Shown here: positions 9,092-18,693 of the stretch, piece by piece
Numbering within the stretch: position 1 is the first letter of the stretch
Layout of the letters: every line of letters starts with the position of its first letter
From: Nitrospirota bacterium
Lineage (GTDB): Bacteria; Nitrospirota; Nitrospiria; Nitrospirales; UBA8639
Reading direction: 5' to 3'
Length of the DNA stretch: 64,000 bases
NCBI GenBank assembly: GCA_029864405.1
Contig: JAOTTP010000003.1
Coordinates: 31,341 to 95,340 of the forward strand
Program-made: the position numbers and the translations under genes
The notes under the pieces: model-generated
The model's input: only the letters and a program-made list of their open reading frames with translations
Databases searched by the model: none
What the model was told of the DNA's origin: nothing

Positions 9092-9144
9092 CGCTCCACC
9101 TGTGGAGCGCCGGTGTTGAGCCGTGTCGAAGGTGGTGGCTCAAC
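9092..9144. repeat. Two consecutive perfect hairpins 3' of metG
   Basis: CGCTCCAC-CT-GTGGAGCG (9092-9109) is an 8-bp perfect stem with a 2-base loop. GTTGAGCC (9115-9122) pairs with GGCTCAAC (9137-9144). They lie about 100 bases past the metG stop on the minus strand. There is no T-run, so a Rho-independent terminator is not clear; they could be REP-like or mRNA-stabilising structures. Confidence 0.6.
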
Positions 9145-9241
9145 GCGGCTTCACTCTAATGGGCGTTGGGCCAAAGCCTTTCTGGAATAGTCGAGAGAGA
9201 GGCCTGGCGCTCATCTCCGAGGGGGAGTAGGGCAGAAGGCA

Positions 9242-11227
9242 TTATTTGATTCGTGTCCCGGCAGGGATCTCGTGAGGCATATTGAGAAGTTCGAGGACCT
9301 CTTGATCTCCTGCGGCTAAGACCATGCCTTGTGATTCAATCCCCATCAATTTGGCCGGCTTGAGATTGGCCACGACGACAATGGTTCGGCCGATCAATTC
9401 TTCCGGGGCATATTTTTTCCCTATTCCAGCCACAATTTGACGCTGTTCTGTGCCGATATCCACCTGGAGCTTGAGAAGTTTTTCAGACTTCGGGACACGT
9501 TCCGCCGCTAAGACTTTTGCCACCTTCAATTGGACTTTTTGGAAATCCGCAATGCCGATCTGTGTCACGTCGCTTGGTGCTGGTTGGTGTTGGGTCGGTT
9601 GAGAGGGCTGAGGTGTGTCCATGTTTGGCGTGCTCGGGTGAATGGTCGTTTTCTGTTCCGGGCTCTTTTGGGAGTCCGATGGACGGGAATCTTTTCTGGG
9701 AAATAACGAAGCGCCTTTACAGGTCTGCCCGCTGTAGCTATATGCACCCCAACGAGGAAATTCTTGCAACACGGGTGTGGAAAAATTGGTCGACAACCCC
9801 AGGCGGGCCTTCATCGTTTCGGCGATGGTTGGCATAAAGGGATATACCGCCAACGTGAGAAATCGCAAGACCTCCGTGAGATGAAATAAGACGGTGTGAA
9901 GGCGAGGGGTGTTCGCAGGATCTTTGGCCAACATCCACGGAGCGGTTTTGTCGATATATTGATTGGCTGACTGGACCAAGCCCCACGTGGTTTCCAGTGC
10001 GCGATTAAATTCTAAGTGGCGAAGGTGCGCGTCAATGGAAGGGAAAAGGGATGAAGCCGCATGCTGGAGTTGGCGCTCCTGATCGGTTTCGTGTTGGGCG
10101 TCAGGTTGAGGGACGGTATTGTTGGAGAAATTCGCCAGCATCGTGAGGGTGCGGGACAGGAGATTGCCAAGATCGTTGGCTAATTCCGCGTTGTACCGGC
10201 TACCGAATGCCGTGATGGAGAAATCTCCATCCTGGCCGAATGGCACTTCCCTCAAGAGGAAATAGCGAAAGGCATCAGCGCCGAATTCTTCTATCATGGT
10301 ATAGGGATCAACGACATTCCCTCGACTTTTTGACATCTTTTCCCCATTCACGGTCCACCAGCCATGCGCAAAGATGGATTGAGGGAGGGGCAGTTCCAAG
10401 CCCATCAACATGGTCGACCAGTACACGGCATGGGTGGTCAGGATATCTTTTCCGACCAGGTGGAGCGACGCGGGCCAAAACTTTGAGGAGCTGGGAGTAG
10501 GGGAGACGTACTCAAGGGCTGACAGGTAATTGACTAAGGCGTCAAACCACACATAGGCCACGCACTCCCGGTCAAATGGCAATTCGACGCCCCAGGATAA
10601 CCGGGATTTTGGTCGGGAAATCGATAGATCTTCAAGTGGCTTTTGCAGAAATCCTAAGACCTCATTGCGACGGGAGTCCGGCTGAATGAAGTCAGGATGT
10701 TTCTGGATATGCTCCATTAACCGGTTCTGAAATTGACTCATGCGAAAAAAGTAATTTCGTTCACTGACCTGTTCCACTGGTCGGCGACAATCGGGGCATA
10801 AGCCGTTCTCCACATCCTTTTCTGTCCAAAATCGCTCGTCAAAGGTGCAATACCAGCCGGTGTATTCGGCCTGATAGATTAAGTCTTTGTTGTAGAGGGC
10901 TTGGAGATGCCGTTGCACGATGGCCTGATGTTGGAGATCGGTGGTGCGAATAAACCCATTGTTGGAGATATGCAATTGCGACCAGAGATTCTTGAACTTC
11001 GGCGCGAGGCGGTCACAATGTGTTTGCGGATCGATACCGGCCTTGGCTGCAGCCTGTTGGACTTTTTGCCCATGTTCGTCCAACCCGGTGAGAAAAAAAA
11101 CCTCATGTCCTGTTAACCGATAAAATCGGGCTAGGACATCGGCGGCAATGGTGGTATAGGCGTGCCCAATGTGAGGCACATCGTTGACATAATAAATAGG
11201 CGTGGTGACGTAAAACGTGTTGGACAT
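9242..11227 (-). CDS. metG: Methionyl-tRNA synthetase
   Basis: Class I synthetase charging tRNA-Met in the cytoplasm, 661 residues. I shorten the ORF-track protein to the ATG at 11227 (MSNTFYVTTPIYYVN), which is preceded by AGAGGAAG and matches the family N-terminus; the extra 116 residues are not family-like. The HIGH motif appears as HIGHAYT and the KMSKS loop as KMSKSRGNVVDPY. A CPDC metal knuckle lies near residue 145. After the anticodon-binding helices comes a Ser/Pro/Gln-rich linker and a C-terminal tRNA-binding OB fold (DFQKVQLKVAKV...GMVLAA), the EMAPII-type domain used for dimerisation and tRNA binding. It lies 86 bases after holB in a tmk-holB-metG run. Confidence 0.95.
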   Translation of the reverse strand: MSNTFYVTTPIYYVNDVPHIGHAYTTIAADVLARFYRLTGHEVFFLTGLDEHGQKVQQAAAKAGIDPQTHCDRLAPKFKNLWSQLHISNNGFIRTTDLQHQAIVQRHLQALYNKDLIYQAEYTGWYCTFDERFWTEKDVENGLCPDCRRPVEQVSERNYFFRMSQFQNRLMEHIQKHPDFIQPDSRRNEVLGFLQKPLEDLSISRPKSRLSWGVELPFDRECVAYVWFDALVNYLSALEYVSPTPSSSKFWPASLHLVGKDILTTHAVYWSTMLMGLELPLPQSIFAHGWWTVNGEKMSKSRGNVVDPYTMIEEFGADAFRYFLLREVPFGQDGDFSITAFGSRYNAELANDLGNLLSRTLTMLANFSNNTVPQPDAQHETDQERQLQHAASSLFPSIDAHLRHLEFNRALETTWGLVQSANQYIDKTAPWMLAKDPANTPRLHTVLFHLTEVLRFLTLAVYPFMPTIAETMKARLGLSTNFSTPVLQEFPRWGAYSYSGQTCKGASLFPRKDSRPSDSQKSPEQKTTIHPSTPNMDTPQPSQPTQHQPAPSDVTQIGIADFQKVQLKVAKVLAAERVPKSEKLLKLQVDIGTEQRQIVAGIGKKYAPEELIGRTIVVVANLKPAKLMGIESQGMVLAAGDQEVLELLNMPHEIPAGTRIK

Positions 11228-11313
11228 GACGAATACTTCCTCTGTTGGCTTCGAACCCTCATGTGTAAAACGACTGGGTGGTCGCAGAACTGGGGTAAGC
11301 AGGCAATTGATGG

Positions 11314-12345
11314 TTAGACGAGCTCCGGTGAATGTGATAATTCCAATTGGTCGTGGAGATGAAAGAAAAATTGCTCTAAGCCGATTTGCACATTGAGATT
11401 TCGTTGTTGCCCTCGCTCGAGTTGGTTGAGTTCCTGGATCAAGGCCAGAAGAGAAGAAGGGGTGATCTGTTGGGCCAACCGGCGAAGAGCGGTCTCCTGG
11501 TCTTGGTACAGCGTGGGAGACAAGGAAGGATCCAGGGTGAGCAACAGCAAGTCCCTGAGCCCTGCCCAAAACCAATGAATCGCTTCCTGGACTTGATTGG
11601 ATTTGACCAGCCCTTCACTCATATCCATCACCCGTGAAGCCGACGCGGTGTGTTCCCCGAATAACAGAGCCCAGTACTGACGGAGTTTGACCTTCAATTC
11701 TGTGGGGTCACAAGACAAGGCTGCACCCAACCGGCCTTCCGCAAATGCCGCGATTAACCGGGCATCCGAGGCTTCCCTGTCCGTCCGGTCTCTCAGGAAT
11801 TCATAAATGCTGGCAGAGGGAAGAGGCGCAAATCGCAGCGTAATGCATCGAGAGCGAATCGTGGCCAAGAGGTGTTCCGGACGGCTGGTGATCAAGAGAA
11901 AGAGGCAATGGTCCGGCGGATCCTCCAGTGTCTTGAGCAAGGCATTGGCCGCTTCCGTGGTCATGGAGTCAGCCTGATCAATGAGGCATATTTTATGAGA
12001 CCCCAGGAGAGGACGATAAATGACCAGATGTTCGATGTCGCGAATTTGATCGATGGTAATTTTTGGATTTTGTTTTTGCGTATCTTCAGGTTGAACCAAC
12101 AAAAAGTCAGGGTGGGTGGCCTGTGCAATTTGGTGGCATGATCGGCAGAGGCCGCAGGCATCAGGCGTTGGCGCGTCCTGTGGTGCCTCACAATGCAGAT
12201 ATTGTGCAAGGGCGATCGCGGTGAGTCGTTTCCCAATGGTCGGTTCTCCGTGAAACAGGTAGGCATGTCCCAGATGATTGGTGGAGACCGCTGTTTGGAG
12301 CCATTTAATGGGTCGTTGATGCCCGACGAGATCTCGAAACGCCAT
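11314..12345 (-). CDS. holB: DNA polymerase III delta-prime subunit
   Basis: Clamp-loader subunit of 343 residues. FRDLVGHQRPIKWLQ and HAYLFHGEPTIGKRL form the N-terminal AAA+ P-loop region. The P-loop ends GKR instead of GKS/T, as expected for delta-prime, which does not hydrolyse ATP. A four-Cys zinc module is seen in CGLCRSCHQ plus an upstream Cys. LIDQADSMTTEAANALLKTLEDPP is the Walker B/helix region and RSRC is the conserved sensor-type SRC motif. It overlaps the end of tmk by 41 bases, so the two are translated together. The C-terminal collar domain is less conserved. Confidence 0.93.
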   Translation of the reverse strand: MAFRDLVGHQRPIKWLQTAVSTNHLGHAYLFHGEPTIGKRLTAIALAQYLHCEAPQDAPTPDACGLCRSCHQIAQATHPDFLLVQPEDTQKQNPKITIDQIRDIEHLVIYRPLLGSHKICLIDQADSMTTEAANALLKTLEDPPDHCLFLLITSRPEHLLATIRSRCITLRFAPLPSASIYEFLRDRTDREASDARLIAAFAEGRLGAALSCDPTELKVKLRQYWALLFGEHTASASRVMDMSEGLVKSNQVQEAIHWFWAGLRDLLLLTLDPSLSPTLYQDQETALRRLAQQITPSSLLALIQELNQLERGQQRNLNVQIGLEQFFFHLHDQLELSHSPELV

Positions 12346-13102
12346 GTTGAGGGCCCCCTTTCGTCTGGACTCGCTTGATGGTGCGGATAGGTTGAAGGGT
12401 TGCGTGAGCGAGGCGTGTTGATGGCACCGTCTGAAGGAGGTGTGTCATCGTTGACGCGATGCGGGTGATCAGGATATCAGGCGATTGCCTGGCATCCAAT
12501 TTTTGAATGCGTTGGGGGTGCTGTTTTGCGAGGGCGATGAAGCCTCGACGCACTCGCTGGTGGAAATCCAAGGATTCCTGATCAAGTCGATTTTGGTGCT
12601 TGGCCTGTTGTCGTCTGGCCAACCCCTCTTGGGTCGGGAGATCGAGGAGAAACGTGAGGTGGGGAGTCAGTCCTTCAGTCGCGAATTGATGGGAAAGGTT
12701 CAGGAATGTGATATCACGGTGTCGTCCATATCCCTGGTAGGCCAGAGTTGAATCAAAAAACCGGTCACACAGCACAATCATGCCTTTTGCGAGAGCCGGC
12801 CGAATCACATGAGCCACATGTTGGGATCGAGCAGCCAGGATCAGGGCTGTTTCACATTCCGGAGTAATGGTTTCATTGTTGGATTTCGATTTGGAGTGGG
12901 AAAGCAGAAGCCGACGAATAGCCTCGGCCAATGGAGTTCCCCCGGGCTCGCGAGTTTCTAAGACCTGATAGCCTTGAGCACGAAGTGCTCGTGCCAACCG
13001 GCGGCATTGCGTGGTTTTCCCGGAACCTTCTGTGCCCTCGAAGGTGATGAATAACCCGGAAGGCAGGTCCCGTTTTTCCTTTATGTGGGTTCTCGGTTTC
13101 AT
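12305..13102 (-). CDS. tmk: Thymidylate kinase
   Basis: Phosphorylates dTMP to dTDP; 265 residues, longer than the usual 210. The P-loop is FEGTEGSGKTTQ, the dTMP site has TREPGGTPLAEAIR, and LCDRFFDSTLAYQGYGR is the DR(Y/F) catalytic motif. About 30 basic residues at the C-terminus (RTIKRVQTKGG...RSRRASTTH) lie past the normal end of the fold and overlap holB, so they may exist only because of the overlap. The N-terminal MKPRTHIKEKRDLPS is also an extension. It is first in the minus-strand run toward holB and metG. dTDP production also supports the nearby dTDP-rhamnose genes. Confidence 0.93.
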   Translation of the reverse strand: MKPRTHIKEKRDLPSGLFITFEGTEGSGKTTQCRRLARALRAQGYQVLETREPGGTPLAEAIRRLLLSHSKSKSNNETITPECETALILAARSQHVAHVIRPALAKGMIVLCDRFFDSTLAYQGYGRHRDITFLNLSHQFATEGLTPHLTFLLDLPTQEGLARRQQAKHQNRLDQESLDFHQRVRRGFIALAKQHPQRIQKLDARQSPDILITRIASTMTHLLQTVPSTRLAHATLQPIRTIKRVQTKGGPQHGVSRSRRASTTH

Positions 13103-13265
13103 GGGGATTTATTCTGATCGATCCTAGTCTAAGTCATTGAAATTCGCAAGAAAAGTCTTGCAGGAGTCCAGTCCTGATTGTAAGATACGATAGTATTGCG
13201 GTGCCTTCCTTCCTCCCTCGTATTGACCGTGCCTGCTCTGTTGGCAGGTATAAGGCAAATTTTTC

Positions 13266-13943
13266 ATGAATACCCTTCGCGCTTCCCTCAAACGCTATTT
13301 CTTGACAGGCCTGTTGGTGATTACCCCAATTTGGGGAACGATCCTCATTTTAAAAACCCTGTTTGTGACTGTGGATAGTATTCTTGGCACGGCATTAGCG
13401 GACTTGGTGTTGCCGGATTATTACTTCCCCGGTCTGGGTATATTGGCATTATTGCTGTTGATTTTTTCTGCCGGGGTCTTTGCCACAAATTTTTTGGGAA
13501 AACGATTGGTCGTCCGGTGGGAAGAATTTTTAGATCGCGTCCCGGTCGTCCGCGGTATTTATGCCACATTGAAGTCGATGATGGATATTTTGTCCTTCAA
13601 ACAACGTGAAAAATATAACAAAGTGGTCATGATTCAATTTCCTAAAGACGGACACTATTGTTTGTCGTTTGTCACCGGGGAGACTCGAGAAGAAATCCAG
13701 AGTCTGGCTCCAGAGCCTCTGGTCCATGTGTTTGTTCCCACGTCCCCGAATCCCACCTCTGGGTATTTTCTTCTGGTTCCCGAGAGTGAAATTATTCCTG
13801 TCGATATGGGAGTCGAGGAAGCCATGAAGCTTATTGTTTCAGGCGGGTTCTATTCTCCGCCGGAAAAACCCTCTAGCATTGAAATTGCCGAAAAACGGGA
13901 TAGAATGACTCTCAAGGACTCACCAAAAGTCCAAACCCCATAA
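13266..13943 (+). CDS. DUF502 family membrane protein
   Basis: A 225-residue inner-membrane protein. Two hydrophobic segments occur in the first 90 residues (YFLTGLLVITPIWGTILIL and a second near GLGILALLLLIFSAGVF). A soluble domain follows containing the family hallmarks VPVVRGIYATLKSMMDILS and FVPTSPNPTSGYFLLVPESEI. The biochemical function of DUF502 is unknown. The gene diverges from tmk and is followed within 40 bases by glmU, so it may be co-transcribed with cell-envelope precursor genes. Confidence 0.88.
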   Translation: MNTLRASLKRYFLTGLLVITPIWGTILILKTLFVTVDSILGTALADLVLPDYYFPGLGILALLLLIFSAGVFATNFLGKRLVVRWEEFLDRVPVVRGIYATLKSMMDILSFKQREKYNKVVMIQFPKDGHYCLSFVTGETREEIQSLAPEPLVHVFVPTSPNPTSGYFLLVPESEIIPVDMGVEEAMKLIVSGGFYSPPEKPSSIEIAEKRDRMTLKDSPKVQTP

Positions 13944-13978
13944 ATGACAGACCTTTGACCAAAGGCATGACAGGCGTG

Positions 13979-15484
13979 ATGAGTGGTAAAAAAAACACGG
14001 CCGCAATGATTCTGGCTGCTGGACAAGGAACCCGGATGAAGTCGGCTTTGCCCAAAGTCTTGCATCGTGTTGCCGGTCGTCCCATGCTGTGGTATGCCGC
14101 CACCTTAGCCAGGCAAGTGGCGACCCGGACTGTCGCCATTGTGGTTGGCCATGGATCGGAACAGGTCCAGACTTACCTCGAACAAGAAAAAGCCAATTTT
14201 GAACCGTTTGAAGTGGTGATCCAGGAGAAACAATTGGGGACGGGACATGCCGTTCAACAGGCGTATCCTGTGTGTACCCGGAACGACTCAAGGCAGGCGG
14301 ACCAATTCTTGATTCTCAATGGAGATACCCCCTTATTAACGCAGGACACCCTGACTTCGATGGTTGATTATCATCAATCTGAGGAGGCAAGCCTTACCCT
14401 CTTAACGACGGTCATCCCCGAACCCCGTGGATACGGGCGTGTGGTTCGCGGGCCATCAGGCGAGGTCCGTCGAATCGTCGAGGATCGAGATGCCTCAGCG
14501 GAAGAACGCAACATCTCGGAGATTAATGTTGGGACGTATGTCGTGGAAGCCGGCTTTCTTGGGAAGGCGTTGAGCCAATTGCGCCCGCAAAATGCCCAAG
14601 GGGAATATTACATCACCGATATTATTCAAATGGCCGTTCAGCAAGGTCTGAAAGTCGTGGCATGGGTGACGAATGACTCTTTGGAGACCACTGGGATTAA
14701 TACGCGGGAGCATCTGGCTGTCGCCGAGAAAGAAATGCGACGACGAATTTGCCGGCGTCTCATGTTGGCAGGGGTCACCCTGCTGGATCCGGATCGTGTG
14801 ATCGTTGACGAGGGGGTCGAGGTCGGAAGAGATACCAGTCTGTATCCTGGAGTGATGCTTGAGGGTCGTACCGTCATTGGGGACAATTGCATTATTCACA
14901 GCAATTCGAGGCTGAACAACTCCCTGGTTGGCAATAATGTCGTTATTCAGGATTCATGCGTGCTTCTGGAAGCCACGGTAGAAGAGGGGGCGGTCATTGG
15001 TCCATTTGCGCATTTGCGTCCGGGTAGCCTCATTCATCGAAAAGGAAAAATTGGCAACTTTGTTGAATTGAAACACACGGAAGTTGGAGAAGGGTCCAAG
15101 GTCAATCATTTGAGTTATCTCGGAGATACCGTGATCGGCCGGAATGTGAATGTCGGTGCCGGGACCATTACGTGTAATTACGATGGATTTGGAAAGGCCC
15201 AGACACGGATTGAGGACAATGTGTTTATTGGGAGCGATGTGCAATTAATTGCGCCGGTCACGATAGGGGAAGGGGCGTTGATTGCGGCAGGGACCACCGT
15301 CACGAAAAATGTTCCGCCAAATGCATTAGGAATTTCTCGAGTGGCGCAAATCAACAAGGAAGGTGCGGCAGCCAAACGGCGTGAAATTCTGGCTTCCTCA
15401 GCTCCAAATGCCAAGGCCAAACAGCAGGGTGACCCTGAGTCGTCACCCCGGCTTAATCCTCAACGACAAAAAGACTCTGTTTAG
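13979..15484 (+). CDS. glmU: Bifunctional GlcNAc-1-P uridyltransferase / GlcN-1-P acetyltransferase
   Basis: Makes UDP-GlcNAc for peptidoglycan and LPS. I choose the ATG at 13979 (MSGKKNTAAMILAAGQG). The ORF-track start at 13955 is a TTG, and 13967 is another possible ATG; none has a strong ribosome site. The N-terminal pyrophosphorylase domain has LAAGQGTRMKSALPKVLH. The C-terminal left-handed beta-helix has GPFAHLRPGS, KIGNFVELKHTEVGEGSKVNHLSYLGD and NYDGFGKAQTRIEDNVFIGSD, with the acetyltransfer His in the first of these regions. About 40 residues of polar tail extend beyond the usual length. It leads into glmS, which supplies its precursor. Confidence 0.95.
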   Translation: MSGKKNTAAMILAAGQGTRMKSALPKVLHRVAGRPMLWYAATLARQVATRTVAIVVGHGSEQVQTYLEQEKANFEPFEVVIQEKQLGTGHAVQQAYPVCTRNDSRQADQFLILNGDTPLLTQDTLTSMVDYHQSEEASLTLLTTVIPEPRGYGRVVRGPSGEVRRIVEDRDASAEERNISEINVGTYVVEAGFLGKALSQLRPQNAQGEYYITDIIQMAVQQGLKVVAWVTNDSLETTGINTREHLAVAEKEMRRRICRRLMLAGVTLLDPDRVIVDEGVEVGRDTSLYPGVMLEGRTVIGDNCIIHSNSRLNNSLVGNNVVIQDSCVLLEATVEEGAVIGPFAHLRPGSLIHRKGKIGNFVELKHTEVGEGSKVNHLSYLGDTVIGRNVNVGAGTITCNYDGFGKAQTRIEDNVFIGSDVQLIAPVTIGEGALIAAGTTVTKNVPPNALGISRVAQINKEGAAAKRREILASSAPNAKAKQQGDPESSPRLNPQRQKDSV

Positions 15485-15621
15485 TGGCCATTCTTGGTGA
15501 TCGAAGGCAAGCGATGTCTGGCTGGGCTCATGTGTTTCCAGCGTGGCAATCACTGATCGATACCATCCCGATCTTCCCAATACATGTTGGAAGAATGATG
15601 AGATGTAAGGAGCGTTAAGTT

Positions 15622-17451
15622 ATGTGTGGAATTATTGGATATGTCGGAGGAGAATCAGCGACCCCTATTTTAGTGGCCGGGCTACAACGGCTGGAATATC
15701 GAGGGTACGACTCCGCAGGGATCGCGATTCAACATAATGGAGAGTTGACGATTCGAAGGAGCGTGGGCAAGCTCACGAATCTCCAAGCGGTCTTGCAAAA
15801 CGGGGCCGTCGCCGGAAGGACAGGTATCGGTCATACTCGTTGGGCCACACATGGTCGTCCCTCTGAACAAAATGCCCATCCTCACCGTTCGGGAGAGATC
15901 GTCCTCGTCCATAACGGCATCATTGAAAATTTTCTAGACCTCCGCCATCGATTGGAATTAGAAGGCTATCGATTCGAGTCTGAAACCGACACGGAGGTCA
16001 TTGCGCACTTATTATCCTCGCTTACAAAAAAAGGGCATGGGCTTCAAGAGGCGGTCAGGCTCATTGCTCATGACTTACACGGCAGCTATGCCATCGCCGT
16101 GATGTCGTTGGCTGAGCCGGGGCGGATTGTCGTCAGTCGTTCAGGATGTCCCCTGGTCATTGGTCAAAATGAAAAAGGAGCCTTTTTGGCCTCTGATGTC
16201 ACTCCTCTCTTAGCGCATATTCGGGAAGTGGTGTTTCTCGAAGACGGAGATGTGGCCATTTTAGAAAGCTCCGGTATCACCCTTTTGGATCCGGACGGCA
16301 AACCGAAAGATTTTAACCCGGTCACCATTGACTGGGATGCTGAGGCGGCTGAAAAAGGGGGCTATCCGGATTTCATGTTGAAAGAAATTCACGAACAGCC
16401 TCAAGTCATCATGGATACCCTTCGGGGCCGGTTTCAGTATGAAACGGGAGAAGCGGATCTTCCCGATCTGGCCATGACTGACGAGGAGTTGCTCAACGCC
16501 AGGCGAATCTGGATTGTCGCGTGTGGGACGTCCTGGCACTCAGGGCTCGTCGGGAAATATTTATTCGAAGAAATGATTCGACGACCCGTTCAGGTGGATA
16601 TCGGTTCGGAGTTTCGATATCGGGAGCCCATGATTCAAAAAGACGATTTGTTTATTGCTATTTCACAATCAGGCGAGACGGCGGATACATTGGCGGCGGC
16701 ACGGGAAGCCAAACACCGAGGGGCGCGTGTCCTGGCCATTGTGAATGTGGTGGGGAGCACTCTGGCTCGCGAAGCCGATGGGGTGATTTACACGAGATGT
16801 GGCCCTGAGATTAGCGTGGCCTCCACGAAAGCCTTTACCGGGCAGGTGATTGCCTTATATTTATTAGCCTTGCATGTGGGACGGGTTCGTCGCACGTTAA
16901 GTGCGGAGGAAGGACGGTGGTGGTTGGATCATTTCCTCCTGCTTCCCGGCCAGGTCGAGCATATTCTCAAGCAAGAGGCGGCCATTCAAGCCATTGCCAA
17001 TCAGTATTATCAAAAACGAAATTTTTTGTATTTGGGTCGGGGCATTAATTATCCCATTGCGTTGGAAGGTGCCTTGAAACTCAAAGAAATCTCCTATATT
17101 CATGCAGAGGGGTATGCGGCGGGAGAGATGAAGCATGGCCCAATCGCGTTGATTGATGAAGACATGCCCGTGGTCGTGTTATCGCCGAAAGATCGGCTCT
17201 ATGAAAAGTCTGTCAGCAATTTAATGGAAGTGCGAGCCAGAAGTGCCCCCGTGATTGCGTTTGTGACCGAAGGGGATCATGGCTTGGATCAGGTTGCCGA
17301 TCACGTGTTTGCGATCCCTGCTGTCCATCCGCTCTTGACCCCGATTCTGTTTACCGTGGGGCTGCAACTGTTGGCCTATCATATCGCGGTGTTGCGAGGG
17401 GTCGATATTGACCGTCCGAGAAATCTTGCCAAGAGTGTCACGGTTGAGTAG
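15622..17451 (+). CDS. glmS: Glutamine-fructose-6-phosphate aminotransferase (isomerizing)
   Basis: Converts fructose-6-P and glutamine to glucosamine-6-P, the first step to UDP-GlcNAc. The protein has 609 residues, the normal length. Cys2 in MCGIIGYVG is the glutaminase nucleophile. RLEYRGYDSAGI and HTRWATHG belong to the class II amidotransferase domain. Two SIS domains follow, with ACGTSWHSG, SQSGETADTLAA, ISVASTKAFTGQ and GRGINYPIALEGALKLKEISYIHAEGYAAGEMKHGPIALI. The end DRPRNLAKSVTVE is canonical. AAGGAGCG precedes the ATG. No glmS ribozyme-like sequence is evident in the 137-base upstream gap. Confidence 0.97.
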   Translation: MCGIIGYVGGESATPILVAGLQRLEYRGYDSAGIAIQHNGELTIRRSVGKLTNLQAVLQNGAVAGRTGIGHTRWATHGRPSEQNAHPHRSGEIVLVHNGIIENFLDLRHRLELEGYRFESETDTEVIAHLLSSLTKKGHGLQEAVRLIAHDLHGSYAIAVMSLAEPGRIVVSRSGCPLVIGQNEKGAFLASDVTPLLAHIREVVFLEDGDVAILESSGITLLDPDGKPKDFNPVTIDWDAEAAEKGGYPDFMLKEIHEQPQVIMDTLRGRFQYETGEADLPDLAMTDEELLNARRIWIVACGTSWHSGLVGKYLFEEMIRRPVQVDIGSEFRYREPMIQKDDLFIAISQSGETADTLAAAREAKHRGARVLAIVNVVGSTLAREADGVIYTRCGPEISVASTKAFTGQVIALYLLALHVGRVRRTLSAEEGRWWLDHFLLLPGQVEHILKQEAAIQAIANQYYQKRNFLYLGRGINYPIALEGALKLKEISYIHAEGYAAGEMKHGPIALIDEDMPVVVLSPKDRLYEKSVSNLMEVRARSAPVIAFVTEGDHGLDQVADHVFAIPAVHPLLTPILFTVGLQLLAYHIAVLRGVDIDRPRNLAKSVTVE

Positions 17452-17527
17452 GGAGTCCTTCCGATATCCCACCAGGGTTTTTCCTGTCTTGTCCCCACGG
17501 CTTCTATCAATTGGAGCGTATTGAATC

Positions 17528-18622
17528 ATGGAGACCATGATCGTGACCGGAGGCGCTGGCTTTATTGGCGCCAATTTCGTTCGGATGGCCCTTCACAAGA
17601 CCGAGGCACGGATCGTGGTGGTGGACAAGTTGACCTATGCGGGCCATCGAGAAAATCTTGATGGATTGTGGGACCATCCTCGTCTAGATTTTATCCAGGC
17701 AGATATTGCCGATGCGGAAGAAATGACCAGAGTCATGGATTCATTTTCTCCCCGGTGGTTGTTGAATTTTGCAGCTGAATCGCATGTGGACCGGTCGATT
17801 GACGACCCGTATCCCTTTATTCATACCAATGTCACGGGAACGCTGGTGTTGTTAGACGTGGTGCGGCGTTTCCTGAAGCACCGTGCTGTGGACCATCAAC
17901 AGCAGTTTCGGTTCCTGCATGTCTCGACTGATGAAGTGTATGGCACGTTGGGCCCGACCGGGTTGTTCTCCGAAGACACGCCCTATGCACCCAACTCGCC
18001 GTATGCGGCGTCGAAAGCCAGCGCAGATCATTTGGTGCGCGCCTTCTATCACACCTATGGTCTTCCCACGCTGATGACCAATTGTTCCAATAACTATGGT
18101 CCCTATCAATTTCCTGAAAAACTCATTCCATTGATGGTGTTAAATGCGCTAGAAGGCCGATCGCTTCCGATTTATGGGAACGGGCAGAATATACGGGACT
18201 GGTTGTTTGTTGAAGATCATTGTGAGGGCCTCCTCCTGGTTCTTCTGGAAGGCACGCCTGGGGAAAAATATAACCTGGGAGGACGGTCGGAGCGATCGAA
18301 TCTTGATGTCATCGAAGCTCTATGCCGGATTTTGGAAGATGTTGCGCCCAGTGGTTCGAATCCTTCCCTCTCTCAACGTGGCATCACACGATATACAGAC
18401 CTGAAAGTATTTGTGGCTGACCGTCCCGGGCATGATTTTCGTTATGGAATTGATACCACCAAGGTCCAATCGCAATTGGGATGGAGCCCACGCCACTCTT
18501 TTGAGTCTGGCTTGCGGCGGACCATTGAATGGTACGTCGCCAACCGCCAATGGTGTCAGACCGTGACGGCGAACTCCTATCAACGGGAACGACTCGGGTT
18601 AGCCTCCGTCCCCTCGACATAG
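17528..18622 (+). CDS. rfbB: dTDP-glucose 4,6-dehydratase
   Basis: An extended SDR enzyme of 364 residues making dTDP-4-keto-6-deoxyglucose, step two of dTDP-rhamnose synthesis. The NAD site is GGAGFIGANFVR. AAESHVDRSIDDP, HVSTDEVYG (catalytic Thr, Asp, Glu) and the YAASKASADHLVRA YxxxK motif are all present. TNCSNNYGPYQFPEKLIPL and RDWLFVEDHCEG are typical of RfbB. It is first in an rfbBACD run with short gaps and is preceded by a GGAG ribosome site. An extra loop (SGSNPSLSQRG) near residue 280 is family-variable. Confidence 0.96.
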   Translation: METMIVTGGAGFIGANFVRMALHKTEARIVVVDKLTYAGHRENLDGLWDHPRLDFIQADIADAEEMTRVMDSFSPRWLLNFAAESHVDRSIDDPYPFIHTNVTGTLVLLDVVRRFLKHRAVDHQQQFRFLHVSTDEVYGTLGPTGLFSEDTPYAPNSPYAASKASADHLVRAFYHTYGLPTLMTNCSNNYGPYQFPEKLIPLMVLNALEGRSLPIYGNGQNIRDWLFVEDHCEGLLLVLLEGTPGEKYNLGGRSERSNLDVIEALCRILEDVAPSGSNPSLSQRGITRYTDLKVFVADRPGHDFRYGIDTTKVQSQLGWSPRHSFESGLRRTIEWYVANRQWCQTVTANSYQRERLGLASVPST

Positions 18623-18693
18623 GGGCAGGGACGTTCTGTCGTATGGCAAGGTGACATGAGCATGATGAAGACATTGGGAGGCAAAGGGGCACG

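Larger units (their letters stand above)
8161..9241. other. Repeat-rich intergenic region without supported genes
   Basis: About 1.1 kb between the IS110 element and metG. It is built largely of family A and family B repeat units listed separately, plus two GC-rich hairpins near 9092-9144. A short tandem TGACCCCAAATA occurs twice near 8775-8800. The ORFs on both strands (for example 183 aa at 8193) run through the repeats and have no protein character. Confidence 0.7.

Noticed and set aside
15485-15621. glmS ribozyme upstream of glmS
   Set aside because: The gap is short and I see none of its conserved core; the ribozyme is known mainly from Gram-positive bacteria.
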